Source: Pedobacter riviphilus (GTDB lineage: Bacteria; Bacteroidota; Bacteroidia; Sphingobacteriales; Sphingobacteriaceae). From it: a DNA stretch of 64,000 bases. The notes under the pieces were generated by a model. The model saw only the letters and a list, made by a program, of their open reading frames with translations, was not told the origin of the DNA and did no database searches. The position numbers and the translations under genes were made by a program. Below, piece after piece: positions 52,201 to 60,404 of the stretch. Each line of letters starts with the position of its first letter. Within the stretch, counting starts at the first letter, position 1. Location: the NCBI RefSeq assembly GCF_014692875.1, contig NZ_CP061171.1, forward strand, positions 4,216,001 to 4,280,000, given 5' to 3'.

Positions 52201-53336
52201 TATCTAACCATTCTGCCTTTCCAATTGTATTTTCCACTGTTTCCAGCAATGCCGATGTACACCATATAAAGCACATGCAACACATTTAAAACAGGGATTA
52301 AAATGAGTAAACTGCGCCTTTTTGCAAAGCCGGTTACATCCCATAAAAATAAGGTTTCTAAAACCATTTTAACCAATAATTGATAAAATGTGATCGCTAA
52401 AAACCCTGGAATAAAAAGTCCGGTGATAAAGTTTGCCAGAATAGTGAGGTTAAAGATCCAAATCAGTACCCCCAACACAATAATGGCTTTGTTTTTATAA
52501 CGGGTGCTCTTCGAGGCCCAGCGTTTACGTTGTTGTATAAATGCACTTAAAGTTTCTTTTGCATGGGTGTATACAATGGCTTCCCTATTTTTGAGGAAAC
52601 CGATCTGATCTGGATATTTGGCTGCAATTTTATGTAACAGTAGCTCATCATCGCCCGATGCCAGATCATCTATTCCCTGGAAACCACCAACCTCATAAAA
52701 AGTTATTTTTTCATAGGCCAGATTTGCACCGTTACAAGTTGATGGTTGCTTGTTTCCAATGGTAGAAGCCCCTAAACCAATAAGATAAAGAAATTCTAAA
52801 GATTGCAATCTTTCAAAGAAACTTTTCTCCTGAAAATAAGCTACTGGCGAAGAGATCATTTTATAGTTTTTCTGTTCGTATAGATTTACAATGGTTGCCA
52901 GCCAAGCGGAACCCATCCTGCAATCGGCATCAGTGGTAATAATCAGATCGCCAGAGCAGCTACCTATTGCTGTTTGAATAGCTTTCTTTTTGTATGAATT
53001 TAAGGCCCTGTCTTCATTTAGTTTGATCAATTTCACATTCCTATCTGCGTAACTCAATACAATTTCACTAGTACGATCAGTAGAGTGATCATCAATAATA
53101 ATAATCTCTGTTAAAGCTTTAGGATATTGCTGTGCAATCAGATCATCAATGGTTTTGGCGATATTCGCTTCCTCATCCCTTGCCGCAACAATAATAGAAA
53201 CTTTGGTTTGGGGATCTGACTTTTGTGGCCTAAAATAGACCAGGTTATGCCATCCTCTAATAAAATTAAGCACCAAAAAACCATAAATTAAGGTTAGAGC
53301 AGCAGATATAAGACTAATTAGATTTAAGATTTCCAA
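52200..53336 (-). CDS. membrane-bound family 2 glycosyltransferase
   Basis: A 378-residue enzyme: one N-terminal membrane segment (about 5-25), a GT-A domain (about 47-270) and membrane segments at the end. The marks are VSIIVAARDEEANIAKTIDDL, IIIIDDHSTDRTSEI, TTDADC (DxD), SGDDELLLH (acceptor site) and QQRKRW, as in membrane GT2 enzymes of glycan or glycolipid synthesis. It overlaps the upstream flippase-like gene by 23 bases. The sugar is unknown. Confidence 0.92.
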   Translation of the reverse strand: MEILNLISLISAALTLIYGFLVLNFIRGWHNLVYFRPQKSDPQTKVSIIVAARDEEANIAKTIDDLIAQQYPKALTEIIIIDDHSTDRTSEIVLSYADRNVKLIKLNEDRALNSYKKKAIQTAIGSCSGDLIITTDADCRMGSAWLATIVNLYEQKNYKMISSPVAYFQEKSFFERLQSLEFLYLIGLGASTIGNKQPSTCNGANLAYEKITFYEVGGFQGIDDLASGDDELLLHKIAAKYPDQIGFLKNREAIVYTHAKETLSAFIQQRKRWASKSTRYKNKAIIVLGVLIWIFNLTILANFITGLFIPGFLAITFYQLLVKMVLETLFLWDVTGFAKRRSLLILIPVLNVLHVLYMVYIGIAGNSGKYNWKGRMVR

Positions 53337-54312
53337 AAAAATTGAGTTTAAAAACGAAATAAGTGCCTAAGATAGCAGGAATTATAATATTTATGAGCCA
53401 TATACTTGCAGTACATGCAATAACAGCCACATGTTGATCGGTTACATGTTTAAATAATTCAACGGCAGTAACACTCCGTATACCAACATCAAAAAGATCA
53501 AGTGAAGGTAATGCTGATTGAACCAAAAAGAGCAAACAGGTCATCATAATGATATCTGCATAATGCAAACCTGGTATCAACCAGATAAACAGAATGAAAT
53601 ATTGCGAGCTAAATACCAGATAACGGGCAAAACAATAAGTGATGATTTTAAACAACTCTCTTTTTCGGTAACGGCCTAAAATGCTGTAAAACTTCTTGTA
53701 TTTCCTGGTGAATTTAATAGAGAGCAGAATCCCGTTTAACCAACGGATATTAAAGTAGAAGATCAGAAAAAAAAGGCAAAAAATTACCGCAAAAAATACC
53801 AGAGCAATAAATAGTACAGGATCGATAGGGATAAAACGGTATACAAAAAAGCAGACTGCAACGGCTCCAAAAACATTGGTCAGCACTAACTGACCGATAC
53901 TGCCTACGCTCATGGCCACAATACCCACAATCCTTCTTTTGGGCGAAAGGAAAAATACCCTCCCTCCGTACTCTCCCAATCTGTTAGGCGTAAAAATGGC
54001 CAATGTTAATCCGCAAAATACCGATTCAATAGCACGATAAAAGCTGATAGGCTCAATGTGGCTCATTAAGTATTTCCATTTGCCCGCCTCTAAAAACCAG
54101 TTTACAAACATAAGGAGCACTACTATCCCGATTATTGTGATAATTTCTATCTGAGGGATATCTTTTAATAAAGTACTGAAATCGTGCAGATTTTTATTCG
54201 CAACCAGCTTATGGTAAATAAACCAAAAAGCAAATATTACAATTGCAGCTTTGATGAAGATTGATAATATTTTTTTGTTCTTGCCTGTCAAGATTATCTT
54301 TTTAGTTTGCAA
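53314..54312 (-). CDS. LPG synthase-like/UPF0104 membrane protein
   Basis: A 332-residue protein with about eight membrane segments, of the lysylphosphatidylglycerol synthase TM/UPF0104 (AglD-like) type: FWFIYHKLVANKNLHDFSTLLKDI near the start, GLTLAIFTPNRLGEYGGRVFFL and SALPSLDLFDVGIRSVTAVELF. No synthetase domain follows, so it may be a lipid-linked precursor transporter for the glycosyltransferase next to it. The reading starts at TTG (54312); there is no in-frame ATG before the first membrane helix. Confidence 0.85.
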   Translation of the reverse strand: MQTKKIILTGKNKKILSIFIKAAIVIFAFWFIYHKLVANKNLHDFSTLLKDIPQIEIITIIGIVVLLMFVNWFLEAGKWKYLMSHIEPISFYRAIESVFCGLTLAIFTPNRLGEYGGRVFFLSPKRRIVGIVAMSVGSIGQLVLTNVFGAVAVCFFVYRFIPIDPVLFIALVFFAVIFCLFFLIFYFNIRWLNGILLSIKFTRKYKKFYSILGRYRKRELFKIITYCFARYLVFSSQYFILFIWLIPGLHYADIIMMTCLLFLVQSALPSLDLFDVGIRSVTAVELFKHVTDQHVAVIACTASIWLINIIIPAILGTYFVFKLNFFGNLKSN

Positions 54313-54332
54313 ATATGCTTAATATTGCTGTA

Positions 54333-54920
54333 ATGTTGAACGAAAAAAAGGAACGGGTTATTATGGGCATAGATCCCGGCACTGCGGTGATGGGTTATGG
54401 CGTAATTTTAGAGAAGGGAAATAAAACAGAACTGATCAGTTTAGGCGTGGTAAAGATGACCCATTTAGATGATCCTTTTCTTAAGCTTCAGCGGATATTC
54501 GAAAAAACAGTGGTTTTGATCGATCAGTACAAGCCCGATGTTCTGGCCATCGAAGCACCGTTTTATGGAAAAAATATTCAGGTATTGTTAAAACTGGGTC
54601 GGGCGCAGGGCATTGCCATTGCAGCTGCACTCTCCAGAAATATCTCGGTGACTGAATATTCTCCACGTAAGATCAAACAATCGATTACGGGTAGCGGAAA
54701 TGCCACTAAAGAGCAAGTGGCAGCCATGTTGCAACGCTTGTTAAATTTCAAGGAAACACCAGAGTTTTTAGATGCCACCGATGGTTTGGCTGTAGCCGTT
54801 TGCCATTCTTTTCAAAAAATTACCTCAGGAGGGAAATCCAAAACCTATTCGGGCTGGGAATCTTTTGTAAGTGATAACAAAACCAAGGTTAAAGGTATCA
54901 CGGTTAAGGCAAAGAAATAG
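54333..54920 (+). CDS. ruvC: crossover junction endodeoxyribonuclease RuvC
   Basis: A 195-residue nuclease from the ATG at 54333 (MLNEKKERVIMGIDPGTAVMGYG); an ATG at 54315 adds six residues. It cuts Holliday junctions with RuvA and RuvB. The catalytic acids are seen: Asp in GIDPGT, Glu in LAIEAPFYG, and the pair near the end in LDATDGLAVAVCHSF. The divergent flippase-like gene starts only 20 bases away, so both promoters must lie within or across that gap. Confidence 0.95.
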   Translation: MLNEKKERVIMGIDPGTAVMGYGVILEKGNKTELISLGVVKMTHLDDPFLKLQRIFEKTVVLIDQYKPDVLAIEAPFYGKNIQVLLKLGRAQGIAIAAALSRNISVTEYSPRKIKQSITGSGNATKEQVAAMLQRLLNFKETPEFLDATDGLAVAVCHSFQKITSGGKSKTYSGWESFVSDNKTKVKGITVKAKK

Positions 54921-54939
54921 TTCTCATTTCCAAGTTCCC

Positions 54940-55003
54940 GTTACCCTGAATTTATTTCAGAGTCTATTTAGCAGGAAAGATGCTGAAATAAATTCAGCAT
55001 GAC
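54940..55003. repeat. REP-like palindromic repeat, best copy
   Basis: GTTACCCTGAATTTATTTCAG at the left and GATGCTGAAATAAATTCAGCATGAC at the right: two hairpins with a short spacer and near-inverted ends. Related copies are at 24535 and 26184. It lies 20 bases after the ruvC stop and may act in transcript 3' ends. Confidence 0.65.
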
Positions 55004-55150
55004 GATCGCGTTAGTCAGTTGCCCATAAATAAAAAAACTTTATAAAAAATGGTTCGTGCGAACACGAACCATGGAGAGCGTTGGTGAGCCACCATAATGT
55101 TATTGAGTAGATAAATTAAAAACGATGTCATCCTGGGGTACCGGGGTATC

Positions 55151-55218
55151 GTCATTCCCAACTTGATTGGGAATCCTAATGCTATAAGCTTTAAGATTCC
55201 TGCATACGCGGGAATGAC
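55151..55218. repeat. MITE-like repeat with GTCATTCCC/GGGAATGAC ends, copy 2
   Basis: A 68-base element with exact nine-base inverted ends, holding TCCCAACTTGATTGGGA and TCCTGCATACGCGGGA. It is an inverted copy of 26265-26347. The gap 54921-55323 has no gene; besides the two repeats nothing else is seen in it. Confidence 0.75.
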
Positions 55219-55323
55219 GCCCAATTTTAGAATCTATCATTGATAGCCTCGAAAGACGGTGTTGATCTACTACACGTAATGGCCTTCGACTAGGCCCAGA
55301 CTGACAATTGATAGAACAGATGA

Positions 55324-56214
55324 TTATTGCCGAGCCCGATCAATCATATTTTTAGTCGCTTCATCCATTGCTAATTTATTCTTACGGATAAAATATTTTA
55401 TAGTGAAGAAGATTGCAATCCCTACCAATATTAACATCCATAAATTGGAAATTGCGATGATAATTTCTTTAAAAATTGTCCAACCATTTACAATGCCCAA
55501 CCAAAGTCTGTTCATAAATGCCGGACGGTAATCGTACAGATTGTCATTGGCAACAATCATCGTTTTAATGGTATTATCCTGATAAAAATTAAGGGTAATG
55601 GTACTGAATTTTACGCGACTATCGATTTGCATATTCTCGATTCTCTTGTCTACATAATCGTCTTTGATGTAAAGAGAAGATTCCACATTGGCACTTTTCT
55701 TCGAGGCTACTTTATTGATCTTTTCAATCGCATCGACCCGATTCTGTGCTTTTAGCTTATTGGATAAATAGGCGATACTTTGATCGTCCATCTTCATCGA
55801 TTGGTTATCCACAAAAACCGCCATTTTTGCAATGGTATTGGTAAATTCATCCAATTTCTCCGACGGAACTTTTGCTACGAGATAACCCTGGGTGCGATAG
55901 GAAGTAATTTCTTTAAGCGAATCGGTAGATTGTTTAACCTTATCAGTTTCTTGGATGGTACTTTCGATCGAGAATTCAGCAACAGTCCCTCCTTCGGCTT
56001 TAATGGCTTTACTGAGCTGTTCTTTGGTGTTTTGAACGTTCTTAACCCTAAAACGCATGTCAGCAGTTTTAATAATTTTAGCTGTACTTGTACTATCTGT
56101 AGGCACTCTTAATTCATTCGCGACGATAGCTTCGGAGCTGGCATACTTTTCATTCGATTTTTGGCAGCCAAAAATTGTTAAAACTATGGCTATAGCAATT
56201 ATATTCCTTTTCAT
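55324..56214 (-). CDS. DUF4349 lipoprotein
   Basis: A 296-residue lipoprotein (MKRNIIAIAIVLTIFGC, Cys 17). The DUF4349 domain is marked by IIKTADMRFRVKNVQNTKEQLSKAIKAEGGTVAEF, YLVAKVPSEKLDEFTNTIAKMAVFVDNQSMKMDDQSIAYL and YIKDDYVDKRIENMQIDSRVKFSTITLNFYQ, then one C-terminal membrane segment (about 247-270) and a basic tail. The family has no known function. It is monocistronic. Confidence 0.9.
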   Translation of the reverse strand: MKRNIIAIAIVLTIFGCQKSNEKYASSEAIVANELRVPTDSTSTAKIIKTADMRFRVKNVQNTKEQLSKAIKAEGGTVAEFSIESTIQETDKVKQSTDSLKEITSYRTQGYLVAKVPSEKLDEFTNTIAKMAVFVDNQSMKMDDQSIAYLSNKLKAQNRVDAIEKINKVASKKSANVESSLYIKDDYVDKRIENMQIDSRVKFSTITLNFYQDNTIKTMIVANDNLYDYRPAFMNRLWLGIVNGWTIFKEIIIAISNLWMLILVGIAIFFTIKYFIRKNKLAMDEATKNMIDRARQ

Positions 56215-56446
56215 GATTCAGTGGTTCTAAAAAATTAATCATTTTAAATATCTGCTTCAAATGGCCATTAGAAGTTTTGCGTTTTGGGTTGGTTTGTAAC
56301 GCTCTTTTCACTTAATACTACAAAGTGATTTAGGTAACCCAAAAAACAAATTGTTTATATAGAGATGTTATATAGCCTACATTTCCATAAAGTAAAAAGG
56401 CAAAAACAAAAATGACAGTCACAATGTAAAACCGAAAGCCGCAGAA

Positions 56447-57120
56447 CTGTCGGGTTTTGGATAGGAAAGGTTTGCCTAAGTAATTTAAACCTGGCAGTAG
56501 CGGGCACAGAACGAAGGGAGGTAAAGCGGATGGCAGGACTATCGGAACCGATAACCACAGTACCCTGCTTTTCAAAAAAAGAAAGTTATATTTCCAGTAA
56601 AACAGTTATTGGTACCAGAAAACCTATTTTATTTTTTTGAAAAGCAAATACAGAAGCGATTGGGCTACAGCAGCCCCGTCATTTGCTTTAGCCCCGATGA
56701 AGAATCGGGGGCTGCCGCGGCTGTCGGGTTTAGGATAGAAAGGTCTGCCTAAGTAATTTAAACCTGACAGGAGCGAGCACCGAACGCAGGGAGGTAAAGC
56801 GGATGGCAGGACTATCGGAACCGATAACCACAGGACCCTGCTTTTCAAAAAAAGAAGATTACATTTCCAGCAAAACAGCCATTGGTATCAGAAAACCTAT
56901 TTTATTTTTTTGAAAAGCAAATACAGAAGCGGTCGGGTTTAGTGCGGAAAGGTTGCCCCAAGTAACTTAAACTGCGTAGAGGGTTTGTAACACAGAACTG
57001 CTGTTATTAAACCTGATAAAGCGAAAAGCCCACAACGAGGCACGAGTGAGGACTTGAAGCGATAGCAGGACTACAGGCCGCCATTAACAGATTACCAAAC
57101 GTTTTCAAAAAAATATTTTA
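56447..57120 (-). repeat. array of long intergenic repeats, three units
   Basis: The 1013-base gap 56215-57227 has no gene. Unit 1 (56447-56660) and unit 2 (56721-56931) are about 210 bases each, nearly identical over long stretches, 274 bases apart; unit 3 (about 56933-57120) is partly diverged. Shared marks: CTGTCGGGTTT, TTTAAACCTG, GGGAGGTAAAGCGGATGGC, the palindrome TATCGG-AA-CCGATA, CCCTGCTTTTC and TTTTTTTGAAAAGC. Between units 1 and 2 is a hairpin CCCCGATGAAGAATCGGGG (about 56692). Diverged copies in the other orientation are at 31725-32185 and 24580-24915. Confidence 0.85.
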
Positions 57121-57172
57121 TTCTTTATCCTAACCATGTAAACTTCTCAGGTTTTGACAGGGCATATAAAAC

Positions 57173-57207
57173 AAAAAAGCCGGTGATGAATGAACATAAC
57201 CGGCTTT
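57173..57207 (-). terminator. terminator of the small membrane-protein gene
   Basis: AAAGCCGGT (57176-57184) pairs with ACCGGCTTT (57199-57207) and, on the minus strand, is followed by TTTTTTGTTTT. It lies 20 bases after the stop at 57228. Confidence 0.8.
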
Positions 57208-57227
57208 ATATTTTGATAGTAGAACGC

Positions 57228-57446
57228 TTAAGCGTCTAATATTTTGAATACACCTTTAATGGCAATAATTGCACCGATGAACAAAACAATCCAGGATGCT
57301 AAAGATACCTGCCACGAATCGTAAGCGAAACGCGCGTAAGTACCTACCATGCAAACCAGTACACCAAAAATCATTAATTTATAAATTCCTGGCTGGTTAG
57401 CCGTTTTCATACTTTCTGTATTGTGCTTTAATTCGTTGTTCTCCAT
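57228..57446 (-). CDS. small two-helix membrane protein of unknown function
   Basis: A 72-residue protein with a hydrophilic N-terminus and two membrane segments (about 23-42 and 49-69: LMIFGVLVCMVGTYARFAYDS and WIVLFIGAIIAIKGVFKIL). It is its own unit with a good -7 box and terminator, which supports that it is real. No known family is recognised. Confidence 0.75.
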   Translation of the reverse strand: MENNELKHNTESMKTANQPGIYKLMIFGVLVCMVGTYARFAYDSWQVSLASWIVLFIGAIIAIKGVFKILDA

Positions 57447-57468
57447 AATGTTTATTTTTATGATACTG

Positions 57469-57476
57469 CAAAAGTA
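57469..57476 (-). promoter_or_regulatory. candidate -7 box for the small membrane-protein gene
   Basis: Minus strand TACTTTTG matches TAnnTTTG exactly, 23 bases before the ATG at 57446. Confidence 0.5.
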
Positions 57477-57503
57477 ATACTTATTGCTGAATAATTATAA
57501 AAC

Positions 57504-58271
57504 TTAGTAACTTTTTAATCGTTCTAATCTTTGTTTCGCTTTATCTTTATCACTAAGTTTTTCTCCCTGATACAAAGGCTTTTCCCAATCGCCATACATG
57601 GGGTTTGGCAATACGATATACTTTGTTCCAAATAGGTTCTGATTTGCATTTACCTCTTCAAAGGTATTTTTATTTTCGCGATAAAAAATGTTGCTGAAAT
57701 CGCTTAAATTATCGCCACATAACAGAAGGATATTATGCGTTTCCGTAATTTTTTGGCGGCGAGGTTCTTTATTTGAGGTTCCTTTCGAGACTACCAAATG
57801 TGCATCATCTGCATAAGGAAAGCCAAAGTGTTGCAGGTTTTTCAATGTTGCTGTATAATCTTTTTCATCGCGGTTACTCACATAAAAGGTTTCGATATGC
57901 TTTGATGCTGCAAACTTTAAAAAAGCCAAAGCCCCAGGAACGGTATCGGCCTGGGCCAGATTCGTCCATTCGGTCCAATCTGCAGGCAAGTAACTCAGTC
58001 CTTTCTTAATTTCATGTCCCTGAAAAGCCGAGTTGTCCAAAACCGTCTCGTCTATATCTACGATCACACAATTTGGCTTCTTACTCGTATCGGCCCATAA
58101 AGCTTCCTTTAATGATAAACGGGCAAAGTTGTAAGCTTGGAAACATAAGGCGCGGTATTCGCCCGAGCTTTGTTGCCAAAGCACCGCATTGGTATAGTCT
58201 CTCGCTGGATTTTGAGCCACAGCAGCAAATGGCAGCACAAACGATATAATGATGAATAGGTATTTTTTCAT
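57504..58271 (-). CDS. secreted HAD-type acid phosphatase (lipoprotein e(P4)/class C-like)
   Basis: A 255-residue exported HAD phosphatase (signal MKKYLFIIISFVLPFAAVAQ, no lipobox Cys). The DDDD-type sites are present: VIVDIDETVLDNSAF (nucleophile and acid Asp), IETFYVSNRDE, then ETHNILLLCGDNLSDFSN (metal Asp). Family members remove phosphate from nucleotides outside the inner membrane. It is a single gene with its own -7 box (58296-58289). Confidence 0.92.
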   Translation of the reverse strand: MKKYLFIIISFVLPFAAVAQNPARDYTNAVLWQQSSGEYRALCFQAYNFARLSLKEALWADTSKKPNCVIVDIDETVLDNSAFQGHEIKKGLSYLPADWTEWTNLAQADTVPGALAFLKFAASKHIETFYVSNRDEKDYTATLKNLQHFGFPYADDAHLVVSKGTSNKEPRRQKITETHNILLLCGDNLSDFSNIFYRENKNTFEEVNANQNLFGTKYIVLPNPMYGDWEKPLYQGEKLSDKDKAKQRLERLKSY

Positions 58272-58288
58272 GATTTGGAATTAAAATT

Positions 58289-58296
58289 CAAAGATA
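58289..58296 (-). promoter_or_regulatory. candidate -7 box for the acid phosphatase gene
   Basis: Minus strand TATCTTTG matches TAnnTTTG exactly, 18 bases before the ATG at 58271. Confidence 0.45.
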
Positions 58297-58387
58297 TAAA
58301 CTCTTGTGATGCAGCATTCATTTAAACATCATTTAAATCATATTACGATAAATTCACAACAAAAAATCACAAATAGTTCATCTATTA

Positions 58388-58418
58388 ATTTTTTAGTTAT
58401 AGAAATTTATTAGTTTTG
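58388..58418 (+). promoter_or_regulatory. candidate promoter of the PKD lipoprotein gene
   Basis: TAGTTTTG (58411-58418) matches TAnnTTTG exactly and TTTT (58389-58392) lies 18 bases upstream. The leader would be about 20 bases. Confidence 0.5.
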
Positions 58419-58443
58419 AGTACACACAAATAAAATCATTATT

Positions 58444-59076
58444 ATGAAATCTAAAACCTTATTAGGGCTAGCTATTGCCCTATTTTTTCTAGCGGCTTGC
58501 AAGAAACAATCTAATCCAGAAATTAGTACAACCGATTTTAACATTAATAAAAAGTCATTGTATTTAACGCAATCAATTGAGCTTAATGCAAAAGATGCAA
58601 CTGCAGGTAGCAATTATGTTTGGAATTACGGCGATGGAACTATTGAAACCAAGGGAAGTAAAACTGAACATCAGTACAAAACTTCTGGCATTTTTGAAGT
58701 GACTTTGACCGTTTACAACAAGACTAGTAAGATAAAAGTAAGGGTACTTCCCGGAGATATCAGTTACCAAATTAAAAATAACAGCACCTTCGACCTGGAT
58801 CTGAATTCTTATGTAAACCTACCTGCTAATACAGTGAGATCAGTATTAAAGCCAAATGGGCTCTCTGATACTATTTATGTTAAATTACAGGCTACAGGAA
58901 ATTTATTGCAGCTTACAAACATTAGTGGCAATGCGAAAGGAAAAGCTTTTCGTTTTGATGATATGTTTTGGCAAAAAGATTCTATGCATAACATCCTATC
59001 AGTAAATAACGATACTAAAATTCAGCTTGGCGCACATGGGGAACTAGGAATTAGTTCTACACTTGGGAATTTATAA
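58444..59076 (+). CDS. PKD-domain lipoprotein
   Basis: A 210-residue lipoprotein (MKSKTLLGLAIALFFLAAC, Cys 19). Residues about 35-100 are a PKD domain: NYVWNYGDGTIETKGSKTEHQYKTSGIFEVTLTVYNKTSK, the family core. The rest (about 105-210) has no known domain. PKD domains bind or space surface polymers and proteins. Its role is unknown. It has its own promoter and a terminator. Confidence 0.85.
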   Translation: MKSKTLLGLAIALFFLAACKKQSNPEISTTDFNINKKSLYLTQSIELNAKDATAGSNYVWNYGDGTIETKGSKTEHQYKTSGIFEVTLTVYNKTSKIKVRVLPGDISYQIKNNSTFDLDLNSYVNLPANTVRSVLKPNGLSDTIYVKLQATGNLLQLTNISGNAKGKAFRFDDMFWQKDSMHNILSVNNDTKIQLGAHGELGISSTLGNL

Positions 59077-59091
59077 CAATCAGTATAAAAC

Positions 59092-59124
59092 ACAAAGCCC
59101 GTTCCTAACCGAGGCGGGCTTTAT
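59092..59124 (+). terminator. terminator of the PKD lipoprotein gene
   Basis: AAAGCCCG pairs with CGGGCTTT across the loop (TTCCTAACCGAGG), starting 15 bases after the stop. The tail is short of T's. Confidence 0.6.
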
Positions 59125-59332
59125 GTTTTATAAAAATTTTAACTGTTTGAAAAGTTTCTGCTACCGCTTACGATAGGGCTAATGTTTCTGCTTCAGTATA
59201 AGCTTATTTACAGTTAGAGGATTTTATTTTAACCCTTTCACTTAGGTTCAGCGGCAAAAGATTATTGCTTCTTTTTTTCAATAATCCATAAAAACCATAA
59301 TGATTTTGGATTACAGACTGTATTAACAACAA

Positions 59333-59362
59333 AAAACCCATTCCAATTAAGAAATGGGTTTT
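59333..59362. terminator. terminator of the ATP synthase gene run
   Basis: AAAACCCATT (59333-59342) pairs exactly with AATGGGTTTT (59353-59362). On the minus strand it ends the atpG transcript with a TTTTTT tail (after GGGTTTT). The rest of the 344-base gap 59077-59420 shows no gene. Confidence 0.75.
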
Positions 59363-59420
59363 GTATTTTATATAACCAATACGTACTGCTAACTCAAAAC
59401 TGTGAGCTGCAAACTAAATG

Positions 59421-60317
59421 TTATCCGTTCAATGCTGCTGCACCACTTACAATCTCAGTTAACTCAGTTGTAATTGCTGCCTGACGTGCCTGATTATATG
59501 AGAGTTTTAAGGCCTTCAATAATTCGCCAGCATTTTCAGTTGCTTTATCCATTGATGTCATACGTGCACCATGCTCAGAAGCATGAGAATCTAACACGGC
59601 TTTGTACAACTGGATTTTAATTGATTTAGGAATTAACTGCTCTACAATTTCTTCTTGAGAAGGTTCTAAAATATAATCAACGTTTGTTGTTTTCTTATCA
59701 GTTTTTAGATCCGTTGGCGTTTCTTCTGCTTTAGGCAGAGGCAACAACTGCTCAGTAGTAATAAATTGCACTGCTGCGTTTCTAAAACGGTTATAAACTA
59801 CTTCTACTTTATCAAACTCACCTTTAATAAAACCGGCCATAATCGCATCCGTAATTTTGGTTACGTTTTCGAAAGTTAAAGCCGAATACACTTCGTTATT
59901 GTTGCCAATAACGTTGTATTTACGCTTTTCATAAAAGTCTTGAGTTTTCTTACCGATAGAAATAATGCTCACATTACCGTTTTTCAACTGTTCGCTATAT
60001 TTTTCGGCAATTAAATTGTTGGCCGCTTTAATTACGTTCATGTTAAAAGCACCAGCCAAACCACGATTTGATGATACAGTAACAATTAAAACCTTATTGG
60101 GCTCACGTTCCTGGATAAAAGGTGATGAAGAGCCTTCTAAACTTGCTGATAGATTACCTAAAATCTCTTTCAGTTTAGTTGCATAAGGGCGTAAAGCGAT
60201 AATTGCGTTGGTAGCACGTTTCAACTTAGCCGCCGAAACCATTTTCATAGCTTTGGTGATTTGCTGTGTTGATTGTACCGATGCAATCCGGTTTCTTACT
60301 TCTTTTAAATTAGCCAT
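59421..60317 (-). CDS. atpG: ATP synthase F1 gamma subunit
   Basis: A 298-residue central-stalk subunit. It begins MANLKEVRNRIASVQSTQQITKAMKMVSAAKLKRA and ends with ASEHGARMTSMDKATENAGELLKALKLSYNQARQAAITTELTEIVSGAAAL, the two helices of the rotating coiled coil. Residues about 195-235 hold an insert (PKAEETPTDLKTDKKTTNVDYIL) of a kind seen in Bacteroidota. It is the last gene of the run, 87 bases after atpA, with a repeat in the gap. Confidence 0.96.
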   Translation of the reverse strand: MANLKEVRNRIASVQSTQQITKAMKMVSAAKLKRATNAIIALRPYATKLKEILGNLSASLEGSSSPFIQEREPNKVLIVTVSSNRGLAGAFNMNVIKAANNLIAEKYSEQLKNGNVSIISIGKKTQDFYEKRKYNVIGNNNEVYSALTFENVTKITDAIMAGFIKGEFDKVEVVYNRFRNAAVQFITTEQLLPLPKAEETPTDLKTDKKTTNVDYILEPSQEEIVEQLIPKSIKIQLYKAVLDSHASEHGARMTSMDKATENAGELLKALKLSYNQARQAAITTELTEIVSGAAALNG

Positions 60318-60404
60318 TTTTTAAGTATCGAGTATTAAGTGTCAAGTATCAAGAATGGATTCGTTTATCTGTCTTGATACTTGATACTCATTACTTGTAT
60401 CTAA
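60318..60404. repeat. TATCAAG-type short repeats between atpA and atpG
   Basis: TATCGAGTATTAAG, GTCAAGTATCAAGA and, in reverse, TCTTGATACTTGATACTCATTACTTG. AGTATCAAGA and TCTTGATACT pair as a stem. The gap has no gene; such runs are frequent between Bacteroidota genes. Confidence 0.55.

Noticed and set aside
56330..56848. Two minus-strand frames (81 and 74 codons) with nearly the same first 35 residues, resembling a small duplicated gene
   Set aside because: They are alike only because they lie in the two copies of the long DNA repeat; they end differently, are rich in Leu/Pro/Ser and have no start signal. The repeat is the better explanation.
56447..57120. Tandem repeats considered as a CRISPR array
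   Set aside because: Units are about 210 bases, few, not separated by uniform short spacers, and no cas gene is near.
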